Shown piece after piece: positions 44,960-56,249 of a DNA stretch of 64,000 bases (position 1 is the first letter of the stretch; every line of letters begins with the position of its first letter). Location of the stretch: the NCBI RefSeq assembly GCF_950295315.1, contig NC_080172.1, positions 80,991,118 to 81,055,117 of the forward strand, given 5' to 3'. This DNA is from Erinaceus europaeus. Taxonomy: Eukaryota > Chordata > Mammalia > Eulipotyphla > Erinaceidae. The position numbers were made by a program, and so were the translations under genes. The notes below the pieces were generated by a model. That model saw only the letters and a list, made by a program, of their open reading frames with translations, was not told the DNA's origin and made no database searches.

Positions 44960-45470
44960 CTATTTTTAATTAATTAATTAATTTTTAATAAAGACAGAGA
45001 GAAATTGAGAGGGGAGGTGAAAGTAGAGGAGAGAGACACATGTATAGCAACATTTCACAGCTTATGTCTCTAAGTTTATCCCTTCAGTGGGGACTGTTTT
45101 TTCTTTTTAAATAGCTTTTTTCTTTTTTAAAAAATATATTTGTTTATACCCTTTTGTTGTCCTTGTTGTTTTATTATTGTAGTTATTGTTGTTACTGATG
45201 TCGTCATTGTTGGATAGGACAGAGAGAAATGGAGAGAGGAGGGGAAGACAGAGATGGGGAGAGAAAGATAGACACCTGCAGACCTGCTTCACCACTTGTG
45301 AAGCGACTCCCCTGCAGGTAGGGAGCTGGGGGCTCTAACAGAGATCCTTAAGCTAGTCCTTGTGCTTTGCGCCACATGTGCTTAATCTGCTGTGCAACTC
45401 CCTGGATTGGGATTTTGAGTCTCGGTCCTTGAATATACTAAACTGCTACTGGGTATACTGTCATACAGGA
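44960..45470 (-). mobile_element. SINE-B split by a SINE-A, minus strand
   Basis: The left part (44960-45097) has an AATTAATTAATT tail, AAAGACAGAGAGAAATTG and ends at CAGTGGGGACTG. The right part (about 45405-45470) resumes GGGATTTTGAGTCTCGGTCC, where the family reads the B-box complement. SINE-A sits between them. Confidence 0.7.
45098..45404 (-). mobile_element. SINE-A copy nested in SINE-B, minus strand
   Basis: T-rich tail with (TTG)n, TGTTGGATAGGACAGAGAG, AGACACCTGCAGACCTGC, CTCCCCTGCAGGTAGGGAGC and the head CTGTGCAACTCCCTGG. The nested position shows it is younger than the surrounding SINE-B. Confidence 0.85.
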
Positions 45471-45489
45471 TCCACAAAACACTTGACTA

Positions 45490-45750
45490 GCAGAGCTCCA
45501 GCTAGGAGTGTATCTGGTTGAAAATATTGTAGTGTACAAGTACCAAGACTCAAGCCCCAGATCCCCACCTACACAGAGGGGAAGCTTCACCAGCAGTGAA
45601 ACAGTGCTTCAGGTGTCTGTACCTTCCCTGCCCCTCTAAATATCTCTCTGTCCTAAAAAAATAGAAAGGGGGAAAAATGGCTTCCTGGAATGGTGAATTA
45701 GTAATGAAGGTAAAATAACCCTGGTAGCAAAAAACAAAACAAAAAAAAAA
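45490..45750 (+). mobile_element. SINE with 3' module, plus strand
   Basis: GAGTGTATCTGGTTGAAAAT, AGACTCAAGCCCCAGATCC (B box region), GGGAAGCTTCACCAGC, GTGCTTCAGGTGTCTG, then ATGGCTTCCTGGAATGGTG and ATAACCCTGGTAGC. Confidence 0.8.
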
Positions 45751-45934
45751 CATAATGCCTGAGCCTTCCATGTCCCAATTTCAGAGCCCAGCAACACCAT
45801 AAGAAAGAGTTAATCAGTGCTGTCATTAAACACATTAAGGAAATGAATTATACACCATAGAAAAGTTAGAAATTCATTCCAGGTTAACTCCTTAAAAGTA
45901 AAATTCAAACCTGGATTCAAAATCAGTGTTTTTT

Positions 45935-46105
45935 TTCCAATTTAAAAAGTATTTATTGTTTTGAGAGAAGACCAGGAAAGATAAGAGGAAGAGGAGCAAA
46001 ACATTACTCAGCTATAATGTAAGCTGGATATTGAGCTTTTGGACTCTGGGGCTTCAGGCAGGGAAGTTAGTATCCAACAATGTGAGCTATCTCCCTTGCC
46101 CAGAA
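45935..46105 (-). mobile_element. SINE-C copy, minus strand, diverged
   Basis: T-run, GAGCAAAACATTACTCAGC, GCTGGATATTGAGC (decayed B box), GGGGCTTCAGGCAGGGAAG and GAGCTATCTCCCTTGCCC. Confidence 0.7.
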
Positions 46106-47594
46106 TCAATATTCTTAAATTTTTTCATTATGTTATGCCCTCAGATAAACATGTTTGCACATTGTACAGAGTTCTCTATTTGTAAATGAACTTTGAATCT
46201 AAATGATACCTGCTTTCCAGACAAGATTAACACAGAATAGTAAAGACCTGCTTCTCACAAATGAACTTTTGGGAAAAAAATTTAACCACGATGTACAAGG
46301 GAATTTCTGTTTCTGGTGAACTGAAATAGCAGGAGGGTCAAAATCCCCCTGGCATACAATCACATTAAGCTTTGTAGGGCAAAAGTCCAAGCCTAGCTTT
46401 TCTTATTAGTTTTTTAAATAAAAGAATAAGTCATTCCCTGAGTAGATAAAAAATAGGGAATCAAAAGAAGATGAATTTGTGCCAGTATTTCTTAGTATAA
46501 AATGTATATATACCTTAATAAAGATTTTTTGGCATTTTGAGATACTTCCCTAGAGGAGAAATAATACATATTAATATACTTTGTTCTTATAAAAATGAGT
46601 ATTTTCTTTATGGATGTTTGATAGGTAACTTCATTTCCTCTGGAATGTCTAAAAAGTTTCCAGAGAAAGTACACTTCTTATTGTGGCATGTATGTGTATA
46701 AAGTTAATAGTAAAAGTAATAGTGGGCTTATTTCAAATGGATGTGATCATTTCACTCTCCTTTTGTTTGTCTCCCTGTATTGCAGAAGTGAGAAAATTGA
46801 AATATCTTCCAGATTTTATTACCACTAATGTTCTGAATATGTGTTATATTTTCAATGCACCATGTGCTATAGAGAATATGGGATTACTGTGAGAGGAAGT
46901 TTCATGCCTTTTGATGATATGACTAACTGATATGACTGTGTACCAAAGAAAGCCAGCAGTGAATTTCATGGATCCTAGATGCCTGTTTTGGGTTTTAGTT
47001 CTGGGAAGAATGACTACATAGACTTCCTGACATTGGTTTGGAATAAATATTGTAAATGACATGACTAGGCAAGCTAGATATTGTTCTCAATTTCTTATAA
47101 AGAATGAACTAATTCCAGATTTCCATGGAAAGATGTAAAAGTTGTAATTGAGAGCACATGATCTTTCCATTGTGTTGTACTAAGGCATGTGGCCAGTAAT
47201 TTAGCTATAATGAGTGGAGATTAGAAATTTAAGTAAAAGATAAGTAAAGATATGTAGCTTTGTAGGGCAAAAGTCCAAGACGGTTGTTTCAAGTAGTCTA
47301 CAGAATTTTCAAGAATCAAGGTATAAGAGAAAGTACAGTGGAATTCCAACTAATTGGAAATAAAAGGATAACAACTTTCATGGTAGGTGCAATGAGTTGA
47401 AAAGCTACTAATCTGGAATTCACCTTTATGGAAGAACATTGAGAGAAATCTGATCCTTCATGAAATCATCATTAAACAAGTACTCAAATATTGATTACTA
47501 AAGAGAAATGTCAGTATTTGGGATTCTATTTTCTTGAAGTCCTAGTAAAAGTGGGATTCTGTTATTAGTTATGGGAGTCCCACCACTGTCAACA
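46106..47594. other. single-copy sequence with a 24-bp repeat
   Basis: No gene recognised. A 24-base sequence beginning AGCTTTGTAGGGCAAAAGTC occurs at 46368-46391 and again at 47256-47279 with different flanks. Confidence 0.5.
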
Positions 47595-47735
47595 CATTGT
47601 GAGTCTTGAACACTTTTTACCCCAGAGCATTGTTCAGCTGTTTCAGCTCTGGTGCTAGGAATTGAACCCATGGCCTTTGCTGTCCCAGGCAGGAAAACAT
47701 TTTTGCATAATCATTGCGCTGTATCCCTGGCACAT
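47595..47735 (-). mobile_element. SINE-C copy, minus strand
   Basis: CCCCAGAGCATTGTTCAGC, GGTGCTAGGAATTGAACCC, CCCAGGCAGGAAAACATTTT, GCATAATCATTGCGCTG. Confidence 0.82.
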
Positions 47736-47866
47736 GTTCATTCCTCACTTGCTTGATTGGTAGACTTACTTATTCAATTATTCTTTCATAATTTAGTCTA
47801 CACTGGCCTCCAGAGTTCCATCCAGATAACATGCTAGATACGCAATGACAACAATACATCATATAA

Positions 47867-48360
47867 TGTTGGGTAGTATGCCAGCTCCCCCTGGCTTCTG
47901 CTTAACCATATGCCTTTATAGGGATTGATTTGTTCCCATTCAAAGCTTTGGTCTATTTACATAAATCACTTTTACATTTACATAAAGCACCACACTCCCT
48001 CCAGGGCATTGGTGGTTTAGTGGTAGAATTCTCACCTGCTCCACCCCCTCTCCTTGTCACACCCCGATCCTCTCCTTGTCACACCCTGATCTTCCACCAG
48101 TCACTTTTCGCTCCACCCTCTCTATGTCACATCCTGTTTCCACCCTACTTGGAGAGTATAAAAACAGCTGCTCTTCTGATTAAAGACACTTGGAAATTGC
48201 TTTCTGGCTCCGAGAGTTCCAGAGTGTACCTCCTGCGAAGTTAGTGTGGCACGAGTTCCTGATCCCTCTCCCACGCAGCAGCCTAGATCAGCTCCAGTTG
48301 AGTTCTCTCCAACCCAGAGAGCACTAGCTCGGGAAGAAGCACCCTCAGGCTATCCCGGCA
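47867..48360 (+). mobile_element. solo LTR, family 1, with 6-bp target duplication
   Basis: It begins TGTTGGGTAGTATGCCAGC and ends TATCCCGGCA. ATATAA is repeated at 47861-47866 and 48361-48366. TATAAAAA lies at 48157-48164, and ATTAAA at 48179-48184. A 20-base block around TCTCCTTGTCACACC is duplicated near 48047-48090, which partly accounts for its greater length than 23206-23633. The perfect duplication and structure indicate a well-preserved solo LTR. Confidence 0.92.
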
Positions 48361-48366
48361 ATATAA

Positions 48367-49135
48367 CATTAGCTCTAAATGGATTCCACAGTTCAATGTA
48401 ACAAATAATAATAGTTGAATTTTCCTAAAGGTGTGTGTACATATTCACAACTTGTATTAAATTATCCACTGGAAAAAAGTAAGTTCTAATTATAATTTCA
48501 GACAAATATTAATTTACTGATAGTTAATATGTGAATTACCATTGGTGCTATACTTACTTTTGTTTTAAGTAGATGCTCACATGTCACAAAGATAACTTTT
48601 CCTTAACAATTTCTATAGTGTGAAAGAGTTGGCCAGTGCATTCTCACATGTTTATGCACATTCAATTTATTACAATAGTTTAGAGTTTATGCATGCCAAC
48701 TCTAGTGCTTTAGGTTATCTTAAAGGATTTTTTAAAACAAATGTTCAATATAAGACATAGAATATCCATAGAAGTTATGTGATTATCTTGTGGCAAATCA
48801 CTTGACCTGATTAGTACTTTTATCACTAAAAATAAGTTTTACTTACTCTTCATTTTGTTAAATGGAACCTTAAGTGATACTAACAGTGTTCTATATGTAA
48901 AAACTATATAGTTGAATATACTGTGTCATGCCCATGTGCATTATATTGTGTATATATAGTATAGTTAAATAAAAATTCAAAATAAAAAACAAATATAAAG
49001 ATCATAATTTTTCCTGAAAGGTCAAATATTCCAAATCTATCAAATATTTCTATATAAATGGTTTTTATTAGTAGTATGTCATGACTGTCACTACACATAC
49101 ACAAAACCAAATCTTTCCCATCTACTGATGGTTGA
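48367..49135. other. single-copy AT-rich sequence
   Basis: No gene or repeat recognised. Confidence 0.5.
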
Positions 49136-49905
49136 CTTTTTTTTTATTTATAAAATGAAGATATTGACAAGACCATAGGATAAGAGGGGTATGATTCCAC
49201 GCTATTTCCACCACCAGAACTCCCTAGCCCGTCTACCTCACCCCCACCCCCTTGAAAGCTCTTCTATTCTTTGTCCCTATAGGAGTATGGACACAGGGTC
49301 ATTATGGGGTGCAGAAGGTGGAAAGTTTGTCTTCTGTAATTTCTTCCCCACTGAACATGGATGTTGGCAGGTTTACCCATACTCCCAGTCTGTCTCTTGC
49401 TTTCCCTAGTGGGGCAGAGCTCTGGGGAGATGGGAAAGGACACAATGGTGTGGCATCATGTTAGCATCTGGAACCTGGTGGCCGTAAAAGAGTTAAGACA
49501 TAAAGCAGAACAAATTGTTGACTGAAAAGCTAGAATATTGCAGATGAAGATTTGGGGTCTCCAGTTTGGAAAAAGCTAGTAGTTCTATTTTAGGTATATT
49601 CCAAGAGGCCCATGACTTTACTGGTTTTTGCCTGAATCTGACAGCTAACATGCAGGTGGACCCAAGGTACTGTTTAGGGGAGATAGTGCCATAGTTGGAA
49701 AAAGGACTAGAAAGCTGGATCAGGGAAGACAGTAGCTCCCACATATGGTAAAAGTATATAAATATTGTTAACTGTAAACCCCATAGGTTTGACCTGGGAC
49801 CCACATCCAGCAAAAGAACCTATGTAACCTCTGTATACCTGTAGGGTTGAGTTTGCATTCTGTGGTCACGGCTTGGAGCATTATAGTAGTTATCATCAGA
49901 AATTT
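49136..49905 (-). mobile_element. L1 3'UTR copy, first lineage, minus strand
   Basis: T-run (complement of the A-rich end), ACCATAGGATAAGAGGGG, CCACCACCAGAACTCCC, TATGGACACAGGGTCATT, GGCATCATGTTAGCATC, GGTATATTCCAAGAGGCCC, AGCTGGATCAGGGAAGAC, ending near TGTGGTCACGGCTTGGAGC. The complete order makes it the best local reference for the copies at 32.4, 56.6, 59.6 and 61.0 kb. A length of about 770 bases with no ORF2 indicates 5' truncation. Calling it the L1 3'UTR rests on its linkage to ORF2 at 36.1 kb and on the A-rich end. Confidence 0.75.
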
Positions 49906-50023
49906 AAGCAATGCAGATATCTAGAATCTATGTTCAGAATTATTTCTTTCATAATATTTTGTTTTTGAAAAGGCTGATACCAAGAGAACTTCTCATATTG
50001 GCATCCTTAAAAATAATCTGGTC

Positions 50024-50392
50024 GGGGGTCTGGTGGTGGTACAGTGGGTTAAGCGCATGTGGCACAAAGCGCAAGGACATGCATAAGGATCCCAGTTCAA
50101 GCCCCCAGCTCCCCACCTGCAGGGGAGTCGCTTCACAGGCGGTGAAGCAGGTCTGCACGTGTCTATCTTTCTCTACCTCCTCTGTCTCCCCCCCCCCATT
50201 TCTCTCTGTCCTATCCAACAACGAACAACGTCAACAATGGCAATAATGATAACCACAACGAGGCTACAACAACAAGGACAACAAAAAGGGGAAAAAATGG
50301 CCTCCAGGAGCGGTGGATTCATGGTGCAGGCACCGAGCCCAGCAATAGCCCTGGAGGAAAAAAAAATAGTGCTAAAAAAATAAAATAATAAT
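50024..50392 (+). mobile_element. SINE-A long copy with 12-bp target duplication
   Basis: GGGGGTCTGGTGGTGGTACA, B box (AGTTCAAGCCCCC), CACCTGCAGGGGAGTCGC, TTCACAGGCGGTGAAGCAGG, then ATGGCCTCCAGGAGCGGTGG and CCCAGCAATAGCCCTGG. AATAATCTGGTC flanks it at 50012-50023 and 50393-50404. Preserved CpGs suggest recent insertion. Confidence 0.95.
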
Positions 50393-50555
50393 AATAATCT
50401 GGTCATATGATTTTTGTCCATTTTAGCAAAAATCTCAAACTCTCATATGAATTTTGAACCTATTAAGAGTATTTTTATACGATATATTATATTTGACCAG
50501 AAAAGCTGACTCAGCAAGATCAATGTTCATTGATGCTATTCTTTAATATGGGAAA

Positions 50556-50830
50556 TATTCTTTTTATTAATTTATTGGGAAGCTAACGGTTTACAGTGTA
50601 GTTGACACATATGTACAACTTCTAATCTCAAGTGTCTTCAAAGTGCTCTCATCCCCAGCTTAGATCCTTTTTCAACATCATGCACAAGGCCCCAAAACTA
50701 TATGGACAATAGGATTATCATGCTTACCCATTGATCCATCAGTTCCACTGCTTTATACATCCTATTAAATCCCTTACACAAACTTTTAGATAGATAATTC
50801 TTCAGTGTTTGTTACATTCTTACTTTTGAT
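50556..50830 (-). mobile_element. L1 3'UTR fragment, second lineage, minus strand
   Basis: TATTAATTTATTGGGAAGC, ACGGTTTACAGTGTAGTTGA, CACATATGTACAACTTCTA and CAACATCATGCACAAGGCC correspond to 52.75-52.90 kb. The right half resembles plus-oriented L1 (ATCCATCAGTTCCACTGC), so the orientation changes within it. Confidence 0.6.
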
Positions 50831-50956
50831 AATAGGGAGTTAGAAGAAAAATGTAGTCTATTTTTGGGAAAGAGAAGATATAAAACATTTCTAAAATTTT
50901 TTATGCAATAATGAAAGAAAAATGACTTGGAGATGCTGAAAGATTGCACAACTCTT

Positions 50957-51234
50957 TTATTTTATTTTATTTATTTGTTCCTTTTGTTGCCCTTGTTGTT
51001 TTATTGTTGTAGTTATTACTGATGTCCTTGTTGTTAGATATGACAGAGAGAAATGGAGAGAGGAGGAGAAGACAGAGGGGGAGAGAAAGATAAGACACCT
51101 GCAGACCTGCTTCACCACCTGTGAAGCTACTCCCCTGCAGGTGGGAAGCTGGGGGCTCCAACCAGAATCCTGCCGCTGGTTCTTGTGCTTAGCGCCACCT
51201 GCGCTTAACCCGCTGCACTACCGCCCGACTCCCA
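50957..51234 (-). mobile_element. SINE-A copy with 16-bp target duplication, minus strand
   Basis: T-rich tail with TTGTTG units, ACAGAGAGAAATGGAGAG, GACACCTGCAGACCTGC, CCCCTGCAGGTGGGAAGC, CACTACCGCCCGACTCCC. AGATTGCACAACTCTT (50941-50956) and AGACTGCACAACTCTT (51235-51250) differ at one base. Confidence 0.95.
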
Positions 51235-51250
51235 AGACTGCACAACTCTT

Positions 51251-52751
51251 AAAGCTTTCTTTGACTAATTTGAATAAACAATTTATCATGCAGTTGTAAG
51301 TACTAAATAAGATAATTTTTTTTAAAGTTTGTGCAGCCACATAGTGTGTTGTTCAGTAAATGTTACCTGTGAGTAAGACCTATTTGGGTAAGTAAAATGG
51401 AGTTCAATGGAGATTTACAAAATATTTATATTTGCAAGTTTTTTTTTTAAGAAACATTCATTCTAAGCACCTGGCTTAGAAAATGGGTACAGCTTTGCTG
51501 GTTCTGTGTTAGTGTCTTTTTGGTACATCATTCATCACAAATAAATTACTTCAGTCTTCAGTTGGATAGAGTAGGGGACTCCTTAGTGATGGGAATCAAT
51601 AGATGGGGATGGTCAGAGGCTTTAATGCTAGAGGATTTAATGGGTCTTGGAAAGAGTTGTATTAAAAGCTTTTAGGAGAAAGCTCCCTATTGCTGCTTTT
51701 TGTATTCTGTCTAGTACCTTAATGAGTGCTGCTATAAAGAGTGTTTTATCTCTGTTTTATGAGTCCAGGTTTAACTGTTTGTGCTCTCAGAAAGATTTTA
51801 GCTATCTTGGGGTATGATTTTATAAAGGGAAGAAAAATATGAAAATATGATTTTTATGATGATACATGAAGAAATTAACAGCAATAACTAGCGTCAAATT
51901 TCAAAATCAGATATTTTTAAATTGATTAAGAATATACACTATTCCAACAATACTTCATACTGGATTCTGATAGTATCGTTATATCACTGTCACATTTTGG
52001 ACTGAAATGTGGATTTGTTCTCTAGATTACTAAAAAGAATTTCGAGATGAAACATAAAACTGTAGTAAACTTTGTTTTCTTCAAGGCAGCTAATATCCTT
52101 TAAATCTCAAGGCTTGCCCTTAAAACTACCTGTTTTACTGTTGTTTTAATTTAATTTTTTTAAGTAGGACATTCAAGCTAAAATTGCAAATAAAATGAAT
52201 TGTTAAATCAAATGAATATGAAAAACTAAAGGCATAAAGTCACACTATCAGGGTAATATTGTGCAAACAGAAATATGTAGATATAAATTGCCTGACTTTG
52301 GGAGTAGAATAAAATTCTAAAGTAGTATAGCAGAATAGGCTTCCTTTATGTGTATTTTAAGCTTCAACTGATGCATATATAGGGCAATCTTGCTTCTTAA
52401 GAAATTTCTGTTTTGTTTTAGCTTCTTTTGCTGGGTAGTTTTTATGACTGTATCACTTTATGGAGTCAGCACTTTAGCTAAGACCACTTAGAGCCCTCTT
52501 TGCCACCCACTTAGGATGAAGCTGAGACTAGGGAAGGAAATGTAGAATTGAATGCATTGAAAATGTTCCTATTCTTCCCTTTCCTATAAGTTTTTTTTCA
52601 GAAAACACAAACTGAAGAGCCATTAAGAGAAGCAGTCTAGCCAAACTCTTTTTCTGAAATGGATTACAGGGAATTTACCTATGTGAATATTACTGATAAA
52701 TTAGACTTCTTCTTAAGCTTAGTGAAAACATTTTATTTCTATTATTTTTTC
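51251..52751. other. single-copy sequence, no gene
   Basis: 1.5 kb with no recognised gene or repeat. Confidence 0.5.
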
Positions 52752-53045
52752 CAAAACATTTAATGGGGTGGGGGCTGGTTAATGGTTTACAGTATATTTG
52801 TTGGTACATGTGTACAATTCCTCGTCTTTCCATGATAAATGTCTATAAAACACCCTTATTCCAATTTGGTCCTTTTTCCACTATCATGTATCAGGATCTC
52901 ATTCCCTTTCCATAGCTTCCCAATCCCTCCTCCCCCAGAGTACTTCACTTTGGTGCAATATGCCACACCCAGTTCAAGTTTGACTTTGTGTTTTCCCTTT
53001 CTGTCCTTGTTTATTGTTACTAATAGCATATAAAAATGTAACTGC
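52752..53045 (-). mobile_element. L1 3'UTR copy, second lineage, minus strand
   Basis: AATGGTTTACAGTATATTTG, GGTACATGTGTACAATTCC, CACTATCATGTATCAGGATC, ACTTCACTTTGGTGCAATA and TTCAAGTTTGACTTTGTG are in the order of 18.88-19.13 kb. Confidence 0.78.
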
Positions 53046-53094
53046 ATACATAGTTAACCAATGCCTTTCAATATATTATTATACAATATCAATT

Positions 53095-53265
53095 TCTGAA
53101 ATATCAGATCCTTTTGCTCTTTATAAAATAGGAGAAAGGGAGAGAGATAGGACTACTTAGCTCTAACATATTGTGGTTCTGGTGAATGTACCTTGGACCT
53201 CTAGAACCCCAGGGGTACCAAACTGGTGTGTTACTGCTATATTGCCAACTTCCCTCTTAAAGTAG
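53095..53265 (-). mobile_element. SINE-C-like copy, minus strand, diverged
   Basis: GAAAGGGAGAGAGATAGGAC, TACTTAGCTCTAACATATTG, TGTACCTTGGACCTCTAGAA and CTGCTATATTGCC follow the family order. Confidence 0.6.
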
Positions 53266-53689
53266 TATGTTTTAAAACAGTGATACATTTTGTTTTTTAA
53301 ATTGCCACTATTCCAGAAAGGCAAGTATAAAATCATTTTGAAATTTTGTTTAATCATTGATTTTGTTTATTGACCAAGTTGTATGTACGGTTATAAACAT
53401 TTATTATTAGTTTTGGTTAAGATCATAAAATTATGAAAAAAATCTACTTCTGTTAAATAAGTCTCTGTGGTGATGGAGGAGGGTTAGTTAAGCAAAGAGA
53501 CTGATATGTTTTTGTAGTGTAGTTTCAAGTTAGGGACTGGCTGAATTTTATATTATGAAAAATGAAAAAATTTATGTCTGTTTTCTGATTACAAATTTGC
53601 ATATAGAAAATCATATTTTATATATAAACATCTTTTTTTTCATATAAATCATGCCTTACTATTTTATATATTAGGCTGTCCTTTTTTTT
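53266..53689. other. single-copy AT-rich sequence
   Basis: No gene or repeat recognised. Confidence 0.45.
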
Positions 53690-53925
53690 CTTTTTATTTT
53701 TTTCAGGCCATTTTTTTAAACTTGTGGCTAGTAGTAGTTTACAAGATTATAAAATGACAGGATATAGTTCCCCACTGCACCCACCACCAAAGTTCTGCAT
53801 CTCTACCCTCCCAACAAAAATCATTCTAGTTCTCACAAAATCTTAGTCAGTTTGTTTACTTTAAATGTTTTTTATCCTTGTTTAGTTATTTTTCATTTTA
53901 CAATCTCATGATTTTCAGTTCTCTG
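53690..53925 (-). mobile_element. L1 3'-end fragment, minus strand
   Basis: TTTACAAGATTATAAAATGAC, TTCCCCACTGCACCCACCAC, AAAGTTCTGCATCTCTACCC mirror the plus-strand 3' end at 41.08-41.15 kb. Confidence 0.7.
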
Positions 53926-53979
53926 AATTCTATATATGAATAAATTCTATATATGAATAAAATTCTATATATGAATAAA
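53926..53979. repeat. three tandem 17-18-bp units
   Basis: ATTCTATATATGAATAA is repeated three times with one or two extra A residues at the joins. It sits at the junction between an L1 3' end and the next L1 block. Confidence 0.92.
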
Positions 53980-54187
53980 CCTATCTGTAAATTGTCTTTA
54001 GTCTTCTTTCTTCTTCCATTACCCTTTCTTTAGATTCATCATTTTTGTATAGATATGGCAAAGATTTTTCTATATTGATTTTGTACCCAGTAGTAGTTTT
54101 CAATGGGATCTTTAGGGTTTTCAATGTGTATGTCATCTGCAAATAGGGATAGTTTAACTTCTTCCACATCTTCCTCCTCCTCCTACT

Positions 54188-54318
54188 TCTTACTCTTTAT
54201 TTTTTTCAGAGCATCACTCATCTCTGGCTTATGGTGGTGCTGGGGATTAAACCTGGAAGCTCCTATGCCTCAGGCATGTGGGTCGTCTTTCATAACCATT
54301 ATAACATCTCCCCAGCCA
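54188..54318 (-). mobile_element. SINE-C copy within L1, minus strand
   Basis: TTCAGAGCATCACTCATCTC, TGGTGCTGGGGATTAAACC (B box reversed), GCCTCAGGCATGTGGG, ATAACCATTATAACATCTCC. Confidence 0.88.
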
Positions 54319-54987
54319 TTCTTTCCAATTGAACTCTTTCAATATCTCTTTCCACCTAGTTACACTAGAAAGGACTTCAAGGACCCCTCTCAACAGTAAT
54401 AAGAAGAATGGACATCCTGTCTATTTCCAGACATTAGGGGAAAAGCTCAGTTTTTCTCCATTGTGTATGACATTTACCAGGGATTTCTTATTTGTGGTCT
54501 TTATATTGCAGAGGAATGTTCCTTCTTTTCCCAATTTTTTAAGGGTCTTTATCATATATGGGTGTTGGATTTTGTGAAATAATTCTTTAGTACCTATTGT
54601 TTTTGAATCTTTCTTTATGGATATTATGTATAATATTGATTGATTTGCATATATCAAGCTATCTCTGCATCCCTTTGTCTTGTTGGGTTATTATATTCAA
54701 TTTACTAAGACTATACTGAGAATTTTACATCTGTGCTCATCAGGGATATAGGCCTATAGTTTTCATTTTTGTTAGTCACTTCCCGCTTTGGAGATCAGGG
54801 TGATATTGGATTCATAGAAGGCATTTAGAACCACCACCACTCCATCCCACATTTTGCTTTTACTTTTGGAGGAAAAGTTTAAATAGAATGGATGTTTTTG
54901 TTTGTTTGTTTTCTAGTCTTACAGAATTAGTGCAAGATGTCTGACCTGATCTTTTGTTCTTGGGAAGACTTTGGATTATTGCTTTGA

Positions 54988-55192
54988 TTTTTTTTTTCCC
55001 CAGAGAAATTAAGAGGGGAGGGGAGGATAGAGAGGGAGACAGAAAGAGAGACATCTGCAGATGTGCTTCACTAGCTGTGAAGCTGCCCACCTGCAGGTGG
55101 GGAGCAGGAAATGAAACCCAGATCCTTATGCAGGTCCTTGTGCTTCATGTTATGTGCACTTAACCCAGTGAGCTGAGCTACCATCCATCCTC
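54988..55192 (-). mobile_element. SINE-A-like copy within L1, minus strand
   Basis: T-run, AGAGAAATTAAGAGGGGAGG, ACATCTGCAGATGTGCTTC, CCACCTGCAGGTGGGGAGC, ATGAAACCCAGATCC, GCACTTAACCCAGTGAGC. Confidence 0.87.
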
Positions 55193-55937
55193 TGGGTCAG
55201 TCTTGATATGACAATGGCATTAGGATTTCTGTCTGTTATTGTGTTGCTGTTGATTTCTCTCTTGAGGTCAATCAGTATTTGCTTTATTTGCTTGGGGTTA
55301 CACCCATATTATTAGCATATCTATTGCTAATAATTCTATTTTTATTGAATTGACCCTTTGATCATTATAATGTACCTATTTCTGTCTCTTGTTAACTCCT
55401 TTGCCTATAAATTGATTGTATTAGGTCTGGAATAGATGTCCCTGTCATTGTTTCCTCCATTTTTGGCTTGGAACATCTTGTTCCAACCTTTCACTTTGTC
55501 TTTCTTTTTCTTCTTAGTGTGTATTTCCTGCAGACATAGAATAGATGAATCTAGTTTATTTTTTCCTCTTCTGCCACTTTATATTGATGAGTTTAGCTCA
55601 TTCACATTTAAGTTGATTGCTAACATATGAGGTCTACTTATAGCTATTCTATTTTTCCCTTTTTATGTTTGTGTTCTTCCTTTTCCCACTTGTGTTCTTC
55701 CTTTTCTGTCAGTTCCTATTGGTAATTTCCTGTAGCAATTTTCTGTTATTTCTCATTGAATCGTTTCATTTTTCATAGACATCCTTTCTGCATCTTTCTT
55801 TGATTCATAGAGGGTAGCATCTTGTCTTTTGGTTCTAATATGATCTCTCCCTGGTTGAGTGGACTTCCCAGGTATACCTTGTGAGCCTGGAATGTATTAC
55901 ATTATGCATCTGTAAGTCTGTTTAGAATATTTTCCCT

Positions 55938-56236
55938 GGGAGTCGGGCAGTAGCTCAGTGGGTCAAGCTCACATGGCTTGAAGCACAAGGACCAGCATAA
56001 GGATCCCAGTTCGAGCCCCCGGCTCCCCACCTGCAGGGGAGTCGCTTCACAGGCGGTGAAACAAGTCTGCAGGTGTCTAACTTTAACTTTCTCTCCCCCT
56101 CTCTGTCTTCCCCTCCTCTCTCCATTTCTCTCTGTGCTAACAACAATAACATCAATAGCAACAACAATAATAATTACAACAACAATAAAAAAACAAGGGC
56201 AATAAAAGGGAAAATAAGTAAATAAAAATTAAAAAA
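55938..56236 (+). mobile_element. SINE-A copy with target duplication, plus strand
   Basis: GGGAGTCGGGCAGTAGCTCA, B box (AGTTCGAGCCCCC), CACCTGCAGGGGAGTCGC, TC-rich body, AACAATAATAATTACAAC tail. GAATATTTTCCCT (55925-55937) and GAATATTTCCCT (56238-56249) flank it, differing by one T. CpGs are well preserved. Confidence 0.95.
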
Positions 56237-56249
56237 GGAATATTTCCCT

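Larger units (their letters stand above)
53980..55920 (-). mobile_element. L1 ORF2 remnant, minus strand, split by SINEs
   Basis: Minus-strand frames give YPYLQMTYTLKTLKI (RT region near 54150, where the Asp pair has been lost), TTGYKINIEKSLPYLYKND, and the palm segment at 54657-54421 (HPYMIKTLKKLGKEGTF). At 55.5-55.65 kb the sequence (TTAGCTCATTCACATTTAAG) matches the antisense of the start of ORF2. The endonuclease middle is not seen, so this copy also has internal loss. SINEs at 54188-54318 and 54988-55192 lie within it. Confidence 0.82.

Noticed and set aside
47930..48244. 104-codon open frame
   Set aside because: Entirely inside the solo LTR at 47867-48360; LTRs of this type do not encode proteins and no signal supports one here.
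45107..51234. Regularly recurring CACCTGCAGGGGAGTCG-type repeats that could suggest a CRISPR or satellite array
   Set aside because: Spacing is irregular, orientation varies and each copy sits inside a complete SINE, so they are interspersed repeats.
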